A DNA stretch of 64,000 nt from Anodontia alba (lineage: Eukaryota; Mollusca; Bivalvia; Lucinida; Lucinidae): contig OZ024821.1 in the NCBI GenBank assembly GCA_964016985.1, forward strand, positions 11,892,620 to 11,956,619. Reading direction: 5' to 3'. Below are positions 39,124 to 48,346 of this stretch, one piece after another; positions within the stretch are counted from its first letter, which is position 1, and each line of letters opens with the position of its first letter. The notes beneath the pieces are model-generated. The model made no database searches, was not told the DNA's origin, and saw nothing but the letters and a program-made list of their open reading frames with translations. The position numbers were made by a program, and so were the translations under genes.

Positions 39124-39329
39124 TTAACACTTTGCATGCTGGGTACAAATTTCAGCAGACGTCATTTTGAGATATTTTTTTTATTTGTCCTAGCAAATAG
39201 GATCTGACCCTTTATGCAAATTGTCTAGTCAATTTGCATGAAGTGTCAGATCCTATTTTTCTAGGAAAAGTAAGAAAAATATCAACAATTTGTCATCTAC
39301 TGACTCTGCCTGTAGCATGGAAAATATTA
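39124..39329. mobile_element. Family I MITE nested in family C
   Basis: TTAACACTTTGCATGCTGGG, CAGCAGACGTCATTTTGAG, GTCCTAGCAAATAGGATCTG, GCAAATTGTCTAGTCAATTTGC turn, GTCAGATCCTATTTTTCTAG, CAATTTGTCATCTACTGACT, TAGCATGGAAAATATTAGA. The right TTAA has mutated. Confidence 0.75.
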
Positions 39330-39351
39330 GATTGTATGACAAGTATTGGAG

Positions 39352-39557
39352 TTAACCTTTGTCCTGCTGAGCCTGGTTATACCCAGTCTTTGCAAACAGT
39401 ATAGATCAAGATCAGTTGAAGAAGTCAACTGATCTGGATCTGCACTGTTTGTCATTAAGTATGTACATTTGTATCAAACTCTTGGATCAAGTAACCTGAT
39501 TGGCTGAAAATTAGATGTGGGTGTGGCATCCTATTTATTCAGCATGACAAGGGTTAA
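39352..39557. mobile_element. Family F MITE nested in family C
   Basis: Reverse orientation: TTAACCTTTGTCCTGCTGAG, CAAACAGTATAGATCAAGAT, GAAGAAGTCAACTGATCTGG, CAAGTAACCTGATTGGCTGA, GGGTGTGGCATCCTATTTAT, CAGCATGACAAGGGTTAA. TTAA at both edges. Confidence 0.85.
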
Positions 39558-39687
39558 GGTGTCCATATATCTAGGGTAAATATGATAGTCTAATTTGTCC
39601 TGGGCAGTCACTATATTTACATATGACTAATATTCTGTTGTTGAATTAATATATCAACCATCTGAAAACCAGCTAATAACCAATATA

Positions 39688-39896
39688 TACCATATTTTCC
39701 CTCAATATTCGGACACCTTCTCTTCATATGATACTTGTTCTAAAATTTTTCATTTTTTCTAAAAGCACTCCATTTTACGATCTTTTGATGCATCTAAAAA
39801 CAGCTGGATAAGTGGCAAAGAGTGCAGACTCTGATCAGATCCTACATTCTACAGCTACACTGTTTGCTCAGGCCCTTCTGTCATAGTACTAAAGGT
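39688..39896. mobile_element. Family C element
   Basis: CCATATTTTCCCTCAATATT, CGGACACCTTCTCTTCATAT, GATACTTGTTCTAAAATTTT, TAAAAACAGCTGGATAAGTG, GCAGACTCTGATCAGATCCT, CAGCTACACTGTTTGCTCAG. The right half of the hairpin is shortened. Confidence 0.75.
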
Positions 39897-40671
39897 TAAT
39901 CAGATGACAAAGTTTTTACTGTTTCAATGGAATTGTCAGATATGGATAGAGCTGTCAATGCAAATAATTTTGCCAAAACCCCATTAAAAAATTCCAACTT
40001 CTTGCAAAGTTATGCCAGTAAATAAAACATCAAATAGGACATCCAGAACAAAAACCAAAAAACACTGCTATAAATAGAAACATATCCCACTATGCAACAT
40101 TCTTTTGATGTCATTTGAGTTTTTAAATTTTTGTTTAAAACTTTAAAACAAAATATGTGTAAATTTCTTTATAAAATTTAAAGTTTTATGATATGTAACA
40201 ATGTATCCTCTGATTGGCTATGCATTAAATAATGTGTTATGGTTTTAAACCATATTGCATGGTCGAAATTTGATCTTTTTTTTTTTTTTTTTCATTTAAA
40301 TTAAATTTTCTTAAAAGCCACATTATAACTATTTAAAGTTACAGTATAGCATTTACACCAAATATAGATGTTTAGATATACATTTAAGAGAAATTGTAAG
40401 CTACTTTTAAGAAATTTTGTCAAACTAAATCACAAAATAAAATTTAAACTTTTTTTGTAAAAACTAAATTTAAATCACAAATATGGTTCTTATTTAACAT
40501 TTTGATGATTTCTCTGAAAAAATAAGAAGATACAGGTCTTTCACTTAAATATGAGACTAAACAATCTCAGCTGACACTTTAAAAATCATCAATCCAAGTT
40601 TTAATATTTTAAACTTTTTGTTTCAAATTAATTGACCACTATGTCATAAAAGCCTCATTAATTAACCCTTG
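39897..40671. other. AT-rich stretch without recognised features
   Basis: A poly-T run lies at 40,277-40,292. CATATCCCACTATGCAACAT at 40,080 recalls CTATCCCACAATGCACTATT at 16,864 and may mark an old shared repeat. No gene. Confidence 0.35.
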
Positions 40672-40901
40672 TCCTGCTGAATAAATTAAGATGCCACACC
40701 CATTTCTAATTTTCAGCCAATCAGATTACTTGATCCAGATTGTTTATATAAATTCACATACTTAATGGCAACCAGTGCAGATCCAGATCAGTTGGCTTCT
40801 GAAGAAGCCAACTGATCTGGATCTATTCAGAAGCCAACTGATCTGGATCTACACTGTTTGCAAAGACAGGGTATATCCGGGTTCAGCAGGACAAGGGTTA
40901 A
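40672..40901. mobile_element. Family F MITE with duplicated half-core
   Basis: TTAACCCTTGTCCTGCTGAA to GGACAAGGGTTAA. CAGCCAATCAGATTACTTGA, CAACCAGTGCAGATCCAGAT, then AGAAGCCAACTGATCTGGAT occurs twice in tandem (40,802 and 40,829), then TATATCCGGGTTCAGCAGGA. Plus frame 40,775-41,014 is a shadow. Confidence 0.85.
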
Positions 40902-41077
40902 TACTTATGAGCTGTTTGAAAACTGTTTGGAAAGAAGATCAAAACAGCTCAAGTTCAAATCACTATAACTCAGGAAATAATTGGAATTTTTGCATTAGGT
41001 TTTCTGCATCATGATCCCTGAAACAATATCTTTAAGGCTATAATAGAACAGGACTATAAATCTTTTCGTCACTTGAT

Positions 41078-41276
41078 ATTTAAAGCACCAATCACAACAG
41101 CAGCAGACAATCATTAGAGCACCAATCACATCTGCAGCAGACAATCATTAAAGCGCCAACCACAACTGCAGCAGACAAAATTTAGATATTTTTTTTTATT
41201 TTTAAGAGAAAATAAGTCATGACATTCATGTAAATTGTCTGCCAAAATTAGAATGTTGTCTGCTACAAATTTTGTG
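41078..41276. mobile_element. Family H element with triplicated left end
   Basis: The left terminus occurs three times: TTTAAAGCACCAATCACAAC, TTAGAGCACCAATCACATCT and TTAAAGCGCCAACCACAACT, each followed by GCAGCAGACAA. The single core has GAGAAAATAAGTCATGACAT and GTAAATTGTCTGCC; the right end ATGTTGTCTGCTACAAATTT is close to TGTGTCATA. Confidence 0.75.
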
Positions 41277-41320
41277 TCATATTGTTACAACAGTCACCAA
41301 AAGTCTGCGTGGTCAGTCAC

Positions 41321-41508
41321 AGCTCCTTTTAGAAGGGCACTTTTTTCAACTAAAAAAATACTGGAATTTTAATTTTTACATGGATATTCATCAGAAGTGG
41401 CACACCAAGGCACTTTTAATGAAAGCCTATGAAATATGTTTTTGTGGAGAAATATCATAAGGAATAAAATCAATACTTTTGGGCTGAATAAGTGCCTTAT
41501 CTGGTGCT
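41321..41508. repeat. Family A element, diverged
   Basis: ACAGCTCCTTTTAGAAGGGC, TTTTTTCAACTAAAAAAATA, GATATTCATCAGAAGTGGCA, CAAGGCACTTTTAATGAAAG, TTTTTGTGGAGAAATATCAT, AAGTGCCTTATCTGGTGCTA. Confidence 0.65.
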
Positions 41509-41510
41509 AA

Positions 41511-41708
41511 TTAACCCTTGTTGTGCTGAATAAATTAAGATGCCACGCCTACTTCCAATTTTCAGCCATGCAGACTACTTGATCCAGGTTGATGATACAA
41601 ATTCACATTCTCAATGGCAAACAGTGCAGATCTTCAGAAGCCAACTGATTTGGATCTGTACTGTTTGTAAAGACATGGTTTATCCGGGTTCAGCAGGACT
41701 AGGGTTAA
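41511..41708. mobile_element. Family F MITE
   Basis: TTAACCCTTGTTGTGCTGAA to AGGACTAGGGTTAA. Core GGCAAACAGTGCAGATC / GATTTGGATCTGTACTGTTT with part of the left half-core deleted. The last TTAA is shared with the following family I element. Confidence 0.85.
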
Positions 41709-41890
41709 CACTTACAATGCTATGGGCAGATTCAGCAGACGACAAATTGATGATATTTTTCTTATATTTTCTTGAAAACAGGATCTGAAACTTCATGCAA
41801 ATTGTCACCAAAGGTGTCAGATCCTATTTTCTGAGACACATATTTCAAAATGCCGTCTGCTGAAATTTTTATCCGGCATGTAAAGTGTTA
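41705..41890. mobile_element. Family I MITE abutting family F
   Basis: TTAACACTTACAATGCTATG, TTCAGCAGACGACAAATTGA, GAAAACAGGATCTGAAACTT, GCAAATTGTCACC, GTCAGATCCTATTTTCTGAG, ATGCCGTCTGCTGAAATTTT, GGCATGTAAAGTGTTAA. Confidence 0.8.
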
Positions 41891-42062
41891 AAGAACCAGT
41901 GTTATTTATTTCTACTAAATCTGCAGTTATTGCCTGTCACCCTCAAGAAGAGCAGGGGACCACAGTTTTCCATAATTTGCATAAAGCATTTTGTTCAGAC
42001 CAATAAAAAATTGATTTAGCTAGAAACATCTTTTATTTTTTTGTTTTCTCCATTACAAACTT

Positions 42063-42565
42063 AACCTAAGTACATTGTATTAGGACAGACAGACATGAGC
42101 AAATAGTGTAGACCCAGATCAGATGCCACCAAATGTGGTATCTGATCTGGCTCTACACTGTTTGCCACTCATCCAGTCCTGTTTAGACATATCAACAGGT
42201 AGCCAAATGGACTTGTTTAAATTTTAGGACAAGTATGGTATGAAAGAAGATAGCATTACGCAAACACACCTATTCAAATATATAGAAAATTTCACCTCCA
42301 AAAACTGAAAATTTTCAGATAAAAAACTTTGATGTTTTTCATATTTCTGCTCTAAACATAGATTGTGGATACTCGTTAGTACTGCCTCGCCAAGGTGGTT
42401 CTAACAAGTACCCACAATCTATGTTTTTGAGCAGAAATAAGAAAAATAATGTATACCCCTGTAAACCCCAGTTTTACTTTATAAAAGTGGGGTTTAAGGG
42501 GGGTCAAAATTATATAGGTATGTTTTCGTGATGGGGTGTTACAATACTTAGAGTAAATACACTCA
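42063..42565. mobile_element. Family C element split by a family B element
   Basis: ACCTAAGTACATTGTATTAG, GAGCAAATAGTGTAGACCCA / TGGCTCTACACTGTTTGCCA, GTAGCCAAATGGACTTGTTT, GGACAAGTATGGTATGAAAG, then the insert, then GGGTGTTACAATACTTAGAG and TAAATACACTCAG. Confidence 0.8.
42254..42533 (-). mobile_element. Family B MITE nested in family C
   Basis: CATTACGCAAACACACCTAT to GTATGTTTTCGTGATG. Core GATACTCGTTAGTACTGCCT / GGTGGTTCTAACAAGTACCC; then CCCTGTAAACCCCAGTTTTA, AAAGTGGGGTTTAAGGGGGG. 280 bp. Confidence 0.85.
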
Positions 42566-42589
42566 GACCTTCAGTATAGCATATAACGG

Positions 42590-42806
42590 TTAACCCTTGT
42601 CCTGCTGAATAAATTAAGATGCCACACCCATTTCTAATTTTCAGCCAGTCAGATTACTTGATCCGGATTATTGAGCACTATATATTCACATACTTAATGG
42701 CAAACAGTGCAGATCAAGATCAGTTGGCTTCTTCAGAAACCAACTGATCTGGGTCTGCACTGTTTGCAAAGGCAGGGTATATCCAGGTTCAGCAGGACAA
42801 GGGTTA
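42590..42806. mobile_element. Family F MITE
   Basis: TTAACCCTTGTCCTGCTGAA to CAGCAGGACAAGGGTTAA. GCCAGTCAGATTACTTGATC, GGCAAACAGTGCAGATCAAG, TTGGCTTCTTCAGAAACCAA turn, GATCTGGGTCTGCACTGTTT. The two termini are inverted copies over about 18 bp. Confidence 0.88.
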
Positions 42807-42807
42807 A

Positions 42808-43232
42808 TGCACCCTGAGTTTTAAATACAGGAAACATTTCCTGAGAGATTTGCAAATCCAATAAACAAATGAGCGCCGTCGACTGTAGACCAGAAGGTCG
42901 AGGGTTCAACGCCCACCGAGGTCGGCAACATTTTTTCGTGGAGAAGGATCGTGAAATATTTTCTACGGTCATTCTCTCCCTTCACCTGATTCAAGAAGGG
43001 TAGTTGCCAGTTTTTGGCGAAAGAATGTGCACAATACTGGTTAACAGCTTTGAGGACTAAGCTTGCCCAGTAAACGTGTGGTTAGGTAAACTGACCGCGC
43101 TCGACATGACCCCATTGGGTTGACTGGGCCGTAAAACCTCAACACAAACAAGTGCATAGTACAAGTTTGTTCATAAGATTTGCAAGTCTTGAGGGAAATA
43201 TTTCCTGTATTTTAAACTCAGTATGTATTAAC
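42808..43232. repeat. Palindromic host split by a SINE
   Basis: Left arm 42,812-42,858 (CTGAGTTTTAAATACAGGAA, GAGATTTGCAAATC) is the inverse of 43,172-43,221 (AAGATTTGCAAGTC, TTTCCTGTATTTTAAACTCAG). The SINE at 42,871-43,152 fills the loop region. Confidence 0.75.
42871..43152 (+). mobile_element. SINE type 1, near full length
   Basis: Starts within the tRNA-like head (GAGCGCCGTCGACTGTAGAC, GGGTTCAACGCCC as B box; the A box part is missing), then CATTCTCTCCCTTCACCTGA, AAGGGTAGTTGCCAG, GAGGACTAAGCTTGCCCAGT, ACTGACCGCGCTCGACATGA, GGCCGTAAAACCTCAACACA. The tail is near identical to the copy at 37,055. Confidence 0.88.
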
Positions 43233-43484
43233 TTTTATATTACATATAAAAAATTATTTTTTCTTCGGATTCTGCTTTACGCTCTTTCAAATGACGTCAA
43301 TAAGTTTTGCGATGTATGTCATCTGAAGTCTTGAGGGAAATATTTCCTATATTTTAAACTCAGTATGTATTAACCTGTATATTATATATATTACATATAT
43401 ATCATAAAAAATGATTTTTTCTTCATATTCTGCTTTACGCTCTTTCAAATGATGTCAGTAAGTTTTGCAACATTATGTCATCAG
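43185..43484 (+). repeat. Direct tandem duplication, about 142-158 bp
   Basis: Copy 1 from 43,185 and copy 2 from 43,327 share AGTCTTGAGGGAAATATTTC, ATTTTAAACTCAGTATGTAT, CTGCTTTACGCTCTTTCAAA and AGTTTTGC. Copy 2 has an additional TATATA-rich expansion. Copy 1 also forms the right arm of the palindrome described above. Confidence 0.85.
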
Positions 43485-43611
43485 CGTGATAGCGTTCTAA
43501 AGAAAATATTCCTCCTAGGAATTATAAATTATATTTCCCGCAGATACCTGTATGTATGTAATAAAGAACTACATATATAGTTCATGACAGAAACACTAGA
43601 TTGTGAGCACT

Positions 43612-43765
43612 CAATATAATTTGTTTGATTTGATTTGGAGTTTTAATGCCCAAGCAACACTGTTTAGTTCATGTCCAGTCAATCAGTTTACTCACACTTT
43701 TCCTATGCAAGCTTATTCCTCTAAGCATTTACCATGCAGTTGTGGAATGGGAAAGAGGGGGTCTT
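43612..43765 (-). mobile_element. SINE type 1, decayed 3' half
   Basis: GTTTTAATGCCCAAGCAACA, GTCAATCAGTTTACTCACAC, CAAGCTTATTCCTCTAAGCA, TTTACCATGCAGTTGTGG follow the tail of type 1 in reverse, with many changes. No tRNA head. Confidence 0.65.
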
Positions 43766-43819
43766 GTAAACAAGAAGTGTACACAAGTATTTTTTAGATT
43801 TAAATCATTAATTATAGGA

Positions 43820-43974
43820 TAGCCCCTGGAGCTGTGAAGTTCATTACGAGCCTCCATCATCTCAGCCAGCTGTAAACTATCATGACAATGGGAACTGCAG
43901 CATCTGTGTTAACTTGCTAATGTTCACCAGCTGCAATACTGCTGCTGCCATGCTGATGCCTGCACACTAATGAT
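43820..43974. other. No feature recognised
   Basis: CTGCAATACTGCTGCTGCCA and related CTG-rich sequence at 43,930-43,955; no frame or repeat assigned. Confidence 0.35.
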
Positions 43975-43975
43975 T

Positions 43976-44222
43976 TGTTTTTGTTTGTTTTTTTTTTTAT
44001 TTGGGTTTTACGGCCCTTTCAAGAATATTTCACTTATATCGAGTCGATCATTCATCAAAGATGGGCAAAAACCGGAGAACCCGTGGAAAAAAAAAAAAAC
44101 CTGACCATCCGTATGCAGAACATGGCTTTCCCACATGTGAACCGTGCGAGGCTCAAACCACAGCAGTGCGAAGCCTAATGGATTAAGAGTCAACTCTCCT
44201 ATTCACTAGGCTATGGGGGCCT
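43976..44222 (-). mobile_element. SINE type 2
   Basis: Minus strand: tRNA-like head GCCCCCATAGCCTAGTGAAT (A box GCCTAGTG) and GTGGTTTGAGCC (B box), then CACATGTGGGAAAGCCATGT, and a tail ATCGACTCGATATAAGTGAA with GGGCCGTAAAACCC before an A-rich end. The head and body differ from type 1; the GGCCGTAAAACC tail motif is shared. Opposed frames here (43,975-44,193) are shadows. Confidence 0.75.
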
Positions 44223-44224
44223 CC

Positions 44225-44595
44225 AATTTGGATTTAGAAGCACCCTTGCCTTATGCATATGTTGCAATCGGTGATCTATCGGCAATGAGTCACCAACTAA
44301 CCTCCATCAGTTGCAACAAGCTGTTGAAGAGTCACCGACTCATCACCAATCAGTCTCAAACCTGTGGCCACATCTTCAGTGACTAGCATCTTGGATGACC
44401 AGTTTCGGATCGATTGCTGATTAAACCACAACAATTTGCAAAATCCATCACCAACTGATCGGAGACCTATCACCCACTGGTCAGCCACATATCGCTGACT
44501 GATAGGCAATCATGAACTGATTGTAAATGCCATTGCAGCGGTCCCATGACACACAATGAAATCAGTCGCCAAGAAGTCGCATCGCAGTCGCATTG
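44225..44595. repeat. Unclassified repeat with recurrent CACCAACTGATCGG-like motifs
   Basis: ATCGGTGATCTATCGGCAAT, GTCACCAACTAACC, CATCACCAACTGATCGGAGA, CCACATATCGCTGACTGATA, CAGTCGCCAAGAAGTCGCAT. Direct and inverted short motifs alternate; probably a decayed element. No gene. Confidence 0.5.
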
Positions 44596-44597
44596 TC

Positions 44598-44815
44598 TGT
44601 GTTTGTTTGATCTGGCCTTAACGTCGCTTTCAACAATCTTTCTGTCATATCGCGACGGTGTCTGGATGTGGCAGGAAGCTCATTGCTCACTTTTAGAGTA
44701 CTGTCTCACTGAAATATCATGCCCCAGACACTTTGACATGATATTCCACCCAGCCACATTATACTGACACTGAGCTGACCAGTCTAGCTCTACTTTCTTA
44801 ATGCTGAGCGCCATT
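44598..44815 (+). mobile_element. SINE-like dispersed element, type 3
   Basis: GTGTTTGTTTGATCTGGCCT, TAACGTCGCTTTCAACAATC, TCTGTCATATCGCGACGGTG, TCACTTTTAGAGTACTGTCT, CCCCAGACACTTTGACATGA, CACATTATACTGACACTGAG. From memory this string is widespread in bivalve DNA; no polymerase III boxes are clear here, so the SINE label is tentative. Confidence 0.5.
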
Positions 44816-44971
44816 GTCCGTGTAACCGATGCTTTAGCTGTGTGAAAAATGTTGCAGTTTCAACAGCCACACTTTCCACATAAAAAAAATTGATCACTAT
44901 CAGTAATAATATATTGATATTCAACTGAAAATTCTGATGATATGGTCTTGCAATAATGATTTTTTTATTTA

Positions 44972-45262
44972 TATAGCTCCACAACATATGTTTTCATGGA
45001 GAAGTACATGTAAGAAAACTATTAACCCTTCTCTTAATGAACATAACATGACCTATCTTAGCAAACAGTGTAGATCCAGATCAGTTGGCTGATCTGGATC
45101 TGGACTGTTTGTCATTAAATATGTGAATTTCTATCAAAAACCTGGATCAAGTTATCTGATTGGCTGGAAATTAGAAGTGGGTGTGGCATCTTAATTTATT
45201 CAGCACGAGAAGGGTTAATAATCTTTGGTTAAAAACACTGCCTTATCTGGAGCATGTTTACT
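44972..45262. repeat. Family A right half split by a family F element
   Basis: CAACATATGTTTTCATGGAG, AAGTACATGTAAGAAAACTA before, and ATCTTTGGTTAAAAACACTG, CCTTATCTGGAGCATG after the insert. Joined they read as a family A right arm. Confidence 0.7.
45022..45218. mobile_element. Family F MITE, reverse orientation
   Basis: TTAACCCTTCTCTTAATGAA to CACGAGAAGGGTTAA. Core GCAAACAGTGTAGATCCAGA / CTGATCTGGATCTGGACTGT, then CAAGTTATCTGATTGGCTGG and GGGTGTGGCATCTTAATTTA. Confidence 0.85.
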
Positions 45263-45354
45263 GAGAGAAACAGAACAAGTTCTAAGAAAAAAAAAATAAA
45301 AAATTTTATCACTGAAAAGCTGACTTAAGACTTTGTTCAACCAGGACACCATTA

Positions 45355-45436
45355 CCACCATATTTATCATACAATGTAAATATTGAGAAAGATAGGCCTG
45401 TGCAAATGATGCAGATCCAGACCAAATGCCACATGG
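45355..45436. repeat. Family C fragment
   Basis: CCATATTTATCATACAATGT, AAAGATAGGCCTGTGCAAAT, GATGCAGATCCAGACCAAAT. Cut at the start of the next family A element. Confidence 0.6.
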
Positions 45437-45615
45437 CTCCAGATAAGGTGCTTTGTTCAACCGAACAGTATTATTTTTCTTATTTCTTCACAAAAACATA
45501 TATTGTGGATATTCATAAGAAGCAACTCAACAATGTGCTTCTAACAAAAGTATTTAAAATTACAATGTATATTTTTTGTGCAGAAATAATAAGAAAAATA
45601 TTTTTGGATATGGTA
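45434..45615. repeat. Family A element
   Basis: TGGCTCCAGATAAGGTGCTT, CTTCACAAAAACATATATTG, GATATTCATAAGAAGCAACT, CAACAATGTGCTTCTAACAA, GCAGAAATAATAAGAAAAAT. Right outer end unclear. Confidence 0.75.
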
Positions 45616-45699
45616 AATGTCCTGAAATTTCTAACATTTTATTCTATATTTTTTTGCCTAAATTTTGTTTTTTATGCAGTTGTTTCTTAAAACACTTAG

Positions 45700-45765
45700 T
45701 AGAAAGGCAAACAGTGCAGATGCTGATCAGACTGATCTGGATCTGCACTGTTTGCATATGCCACT
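45700..45765. repeat. Isolated family C core hairpin
   Basis: GGCAAACAGTGCAGATGCTG, ATCAGACTGATCTGG, ATCTGCACTGTTTGCATATG. A compact ~55-bp stem. Confidence 0.7.
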
Positions 45766-45875
45766 TTGTAAGAAACTTTGGTGCACGAAATTTCAAGTCA
45801 TTTACTGCACCCCTCCTCCCCACCTCTTACCTAGAGCTATGGTAATACTGCAGAATTTTGCATCTGATCACATAG

Positions 45876-46062
45876 GTCCAGATACAAGTGGGTAGCAAGT
45901 GAATATTTTTCTTATATCTACAGGAAAACAATGGTGTGGGTACTCATTAGAAGTGCCTCACCAAGGTGCTTCTAATGAGTACCCACAACATATGTTTTTG
46001 TGGAGAAATAAGAAAAATATCAATACTTTTGGACTGAAAAAAAAGCATCTTATGAAGAGCTA
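45876..46062. repeat. Family A element
   Basis: AGGTCCAGATACAAGTGGGT, ATTTTTCTTATATCTACAGG, GTGGGTACTCATTAGAAGTG, CCTCACCAAGGTGCTTCTAA, GTGGAGAAATAAGAAAAATA, TTATGAAGAGCTA. The right end touches a TA-ended MITE. Confidence 0.8.
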
Positions 46063-46273
46063 CAGTGGAACCTGTGTAAGAGAGCCATCTTTCAGACTGA
46101 CTTTGAGTAGTGGTTGATGTGAAAAGGTGACTGTCTTATAAAGGTACATGTCATGTAATTTTGCTGCTAGCAAAATTACGTGACATGCACCTTTATAAGA
46201 CAGTTAGTCACCTTTCAACATCAACCACTAAAGTCAGTGTCAAAGGTGGCTTTTATACACAGGTTTCACTGTA
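46061..46273. mobile_element. 213-bp palindromic TA-ended MITE
   Basis: TACAGTGGAACCTGTGTAAG opposite TTATACACAGGTTTCACTGTA. The arms pair throughout: GGTTGATGTGAAAAGGTGAC with TCACCTTTCAACATCAACC, CTTATAAAGGTACATGTCAT with TGACATGCACCTTTATAAG, AATTTTGCTGC|TAGCAAAATT at the centre. TA at both edges fits the Tc1/mariner superfamily; the ends recall those of the MITE at 23,432 but the interior is different. Confidence 0.88.
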
Positions 46274-46527
46274 TGTGATCAGCCAACACTCCTTGCCACC
46301 TATCCAGCAGTTTTTTGTTCAAATGCTAGGAGAAGTATGATAAAGCGTTCAGAAGTGCCAGCAGTGAAGATAAAATGCAGTACAATATATGCAGGACAAT
46401 AGATGCATAATTGATGAGAAGATGACCCAGAAATTAAAAAAAAAAGAATAATAACATTTGTACTTCCATCATGATTAGATATCTGGTGTGGCAAAAAAAC
46501 TGTGTATAAATATTGAGTTGGAAAGAT

Positions 46528-46750
46528 ACCATAAAAACCCTAAGAACTGGGACAGACAGGCCTCAGCAAACAGTGTAGATCCAGATGAAAAGCTGCAGAA
46601 TACAGCATCTGATCGGGGTCTTCACTGTTTGATACTACCATCCAGCTATATTTGGACACAATGACAGGTAGTGAAATGGACTTTTTCAAAGTTTATGATA
46701 AGCAGAGCAAGGAGTTTAGGTGTTCCAGTATTTTGATTATATATGGTATC
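46528..46750. mobile_element. Family C element
   Basis: CCATAAAAACCCTAAGAACT, GGGACAGACAGGCCTCAGCA, AACAGTGTAGATCCAGATGA, GCATCTGATCGGGGTCTTCA, GGTAGTGAAATGGACTTTTT, GGAGTTTAGGTGTTCCAGTA, ATATATGGTA. Confidence 0.75.
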
Positions 46751-47065
46751 TCATTTTTGACTACCCAGTCTTCTGCTGTTCTTGTATAATAATTAGAGTA
46801 CAATGAGATTATAAATAAGTCAACTATACCACATCCTGCCATATTTATTCTAATATACACATGGGGGCATCGCAATTCACTGCTGCTAAAATAACAGTAC
46901 TGAGTCCAAATTTGGGCCAAAAATAAGATATTTTGATGGCCTTAACTCAATTTTGCATGAGTTTAGTAATGTTTTTCTCCAAGAAAAGTAGGAAGGGCAT
47001 GTATGACAGAGTGGGCTTATAGTAGAATAAATACGGTATATTCTACATACATGTACTTTATCACA
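46751..47065. other. No feature recognised
   Basis: Single-copy-looking sequence; minus frame 46,693-46,920 overlaps a family C arm and is not supported. Confidence 0.35.
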
Positions 47066-47253
47066 GGTAAAGATGAGCTGGGTATCCGCATAATATTTTT
47101 CTTATTTCTCCATGAGAACCCATGTTGTTTTTAGAAGAGCCTTACTGAGGCGCTAGTGAGGCCCTTCTAAAAGTACCCACACGTTTTTTGCGAAGAAATA
47201 AGAAAAATACAGTATTTTTTGGTTGAAAAAAAATCTCCTTATCTAGAGCTATG
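47066..47253. repeat. Family A element, altered core
   Basis: AGATGAGCTGGGTATCCGCA, TTTTTCTTATTTCTCCATGA, TTTTTAGAAGAGCCTTACTG, CGCTAGTGAGGCCCTTCTAA, AAGTACCCACACG, GCGAAGAAATAAGAAAAATA, CTCCTTATCTAGAGCTATG. Confidence 0.75.
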
Positions 47254-47482
47254 CCTAAATAATCTGAAAGACAGACCTTAACTAACAGTGTAGACCCAGA
47301 TCAAACGGCTCTTACTCTAATTATTCAGCCAAAATTTGAACATGTCCATTTTACTAATTGTAGACATGTCTGAGAATTGCTGGACTGGCAAATAGTGTTC
47401 GCCCTAAATTTGTGGCATCTGATCTGAGTTTACTCTGCTCAGACCAATCTATCCAAATACTTAAGGTAAATGCAGAAGTCAT
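47254..47482. repeat. Two family C halves
   Basis: CAGTGTAGACCCAGATCAAA starts one copy; AAATTTGAACATGTCCATTT, GAGAATTGCTGGACTGGCAA, GCATCTGATCTGAGTTTACT and CTTAAGGTAAATGCAG belong to a second. AGTATTGAGACACC at 47,495 may be a third end. Confidence 0.6.
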
Positions 47483-47645
47483 ATTTACCTAAAGTACTGA
47501 GACACCTACAGCTAATAAAAATCCCCAGCAAAAAAGTCTATATGCTGTTCTAAAATTGTTCATAAAGTTTACTGGAATATTTGTTCAAGAACTGTTCTGA
47601 AACTGCTAATTTTTGCACAGTTCAGTATGCCGGAATGTTAAATGA

Positions 47646-47824
47646 CCTCAAAAGAGGGGTATCAACATAATATCATTTTTCTTAGTTCTCCATGAAAACA
47701 CGTTGTGCTTTCTCATTATTATTGTGGGTATCATTAGAAGCACCTTAATTAAGTTTCCATGGAAAATTGAAAAAAATATCAGTACTTTTCTATAAAAAAA
47801 AATTGCCTTATTTCGGGCTCTTTT
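47646..47824. repeat. Family A element, diverged
   Basis: GACCTCAAAAGAGGGGTATC, TTTTTCTTAGTTCTCCATGA, TTGTGGGTATCATTAGAAGC, ATTGAAAAAAATATCAGTAC, ATTGCCTTATTTCGGGCTC. Confidence 0.65.
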
Positions 47825-48127
47825 TATCAAATTTTTTCACCTTCATTCACTACAAATCTGAAATGACCCAAATAGACAGTTTAGTTTTTTTTAATGTTAT
47901 AGACAACTTGCCTATTAAATTTTAAAATAAAAAGTAAGAAACAGAATTTTCCAATTAGTCAACTATAATAATTCTTTCCGATCATCAGTCACAAGCGGCA
48001 AAAGTGACCTATGATTGATCACTGGGACAACACTAGAATGTGGCCCCTACAGAAGTTAATGAACAGTTCTACAACAGTTTTAAACAGTTCCATCCACCTC
48101 ACTAAGTAGTACTCCCAGAACTTAAAT
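47825..48127. other. No feature recognised
   Basis: AT-rich; no repeat or frame assigned. Confidence 0.35.
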
Positions 48128-48335
48128 AGCATATTTACCATAAGTATTGGGACAGACAAAGCTGAGCACACAGTGAAGACCCTGATCAGATGCTGCAGAA
48201 TGCAGCATCTGATCAGGGTCTTCACTGTGTGCTACACCACGAATCACAGTCTGCTAGAAACATCTACAGGTGCAGTACAAAGGTCTTGTTCAATTTTTTA
48301 GCCAAGTATAGTAACAGATAAGATGTCTGAAATAG
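48128..48335. mobile_element. Family C element with perfect 33-bp hairpin
   Basis: GCATATTTACCATAAGTATT, GGGACAGACAAAGCTGAGCA, then arms 48,165-48,197 and 48,201-48,233, exact reverse complements with a GAA loop, then GAATCACAGTCTGCTAGAAA, AAGGTCTTGTTCAATTTTTT, GATAAGATGTCTGAAATAGG. Confidence 0.88.
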
Positions 48336-48346
48336 GGTTCTCTTAC

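Larger units (their letters stand above)
38986..39600. mobile_element. Family C element hosting two TTAA-ended elements
   Basis: CCATATTTACCCTCAGTATT, GACAGACAGGCCTGAGC, CAGATCAGATGTACTGTTTG, CAAATGGAGTTAAT, then the family I insert, then GATTGTATGACAAGTATTGG, then the family F insert, then GGTGTCCATATATCTAGGGT. Without inserts the order is that of family C. Confidence 0.8.
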
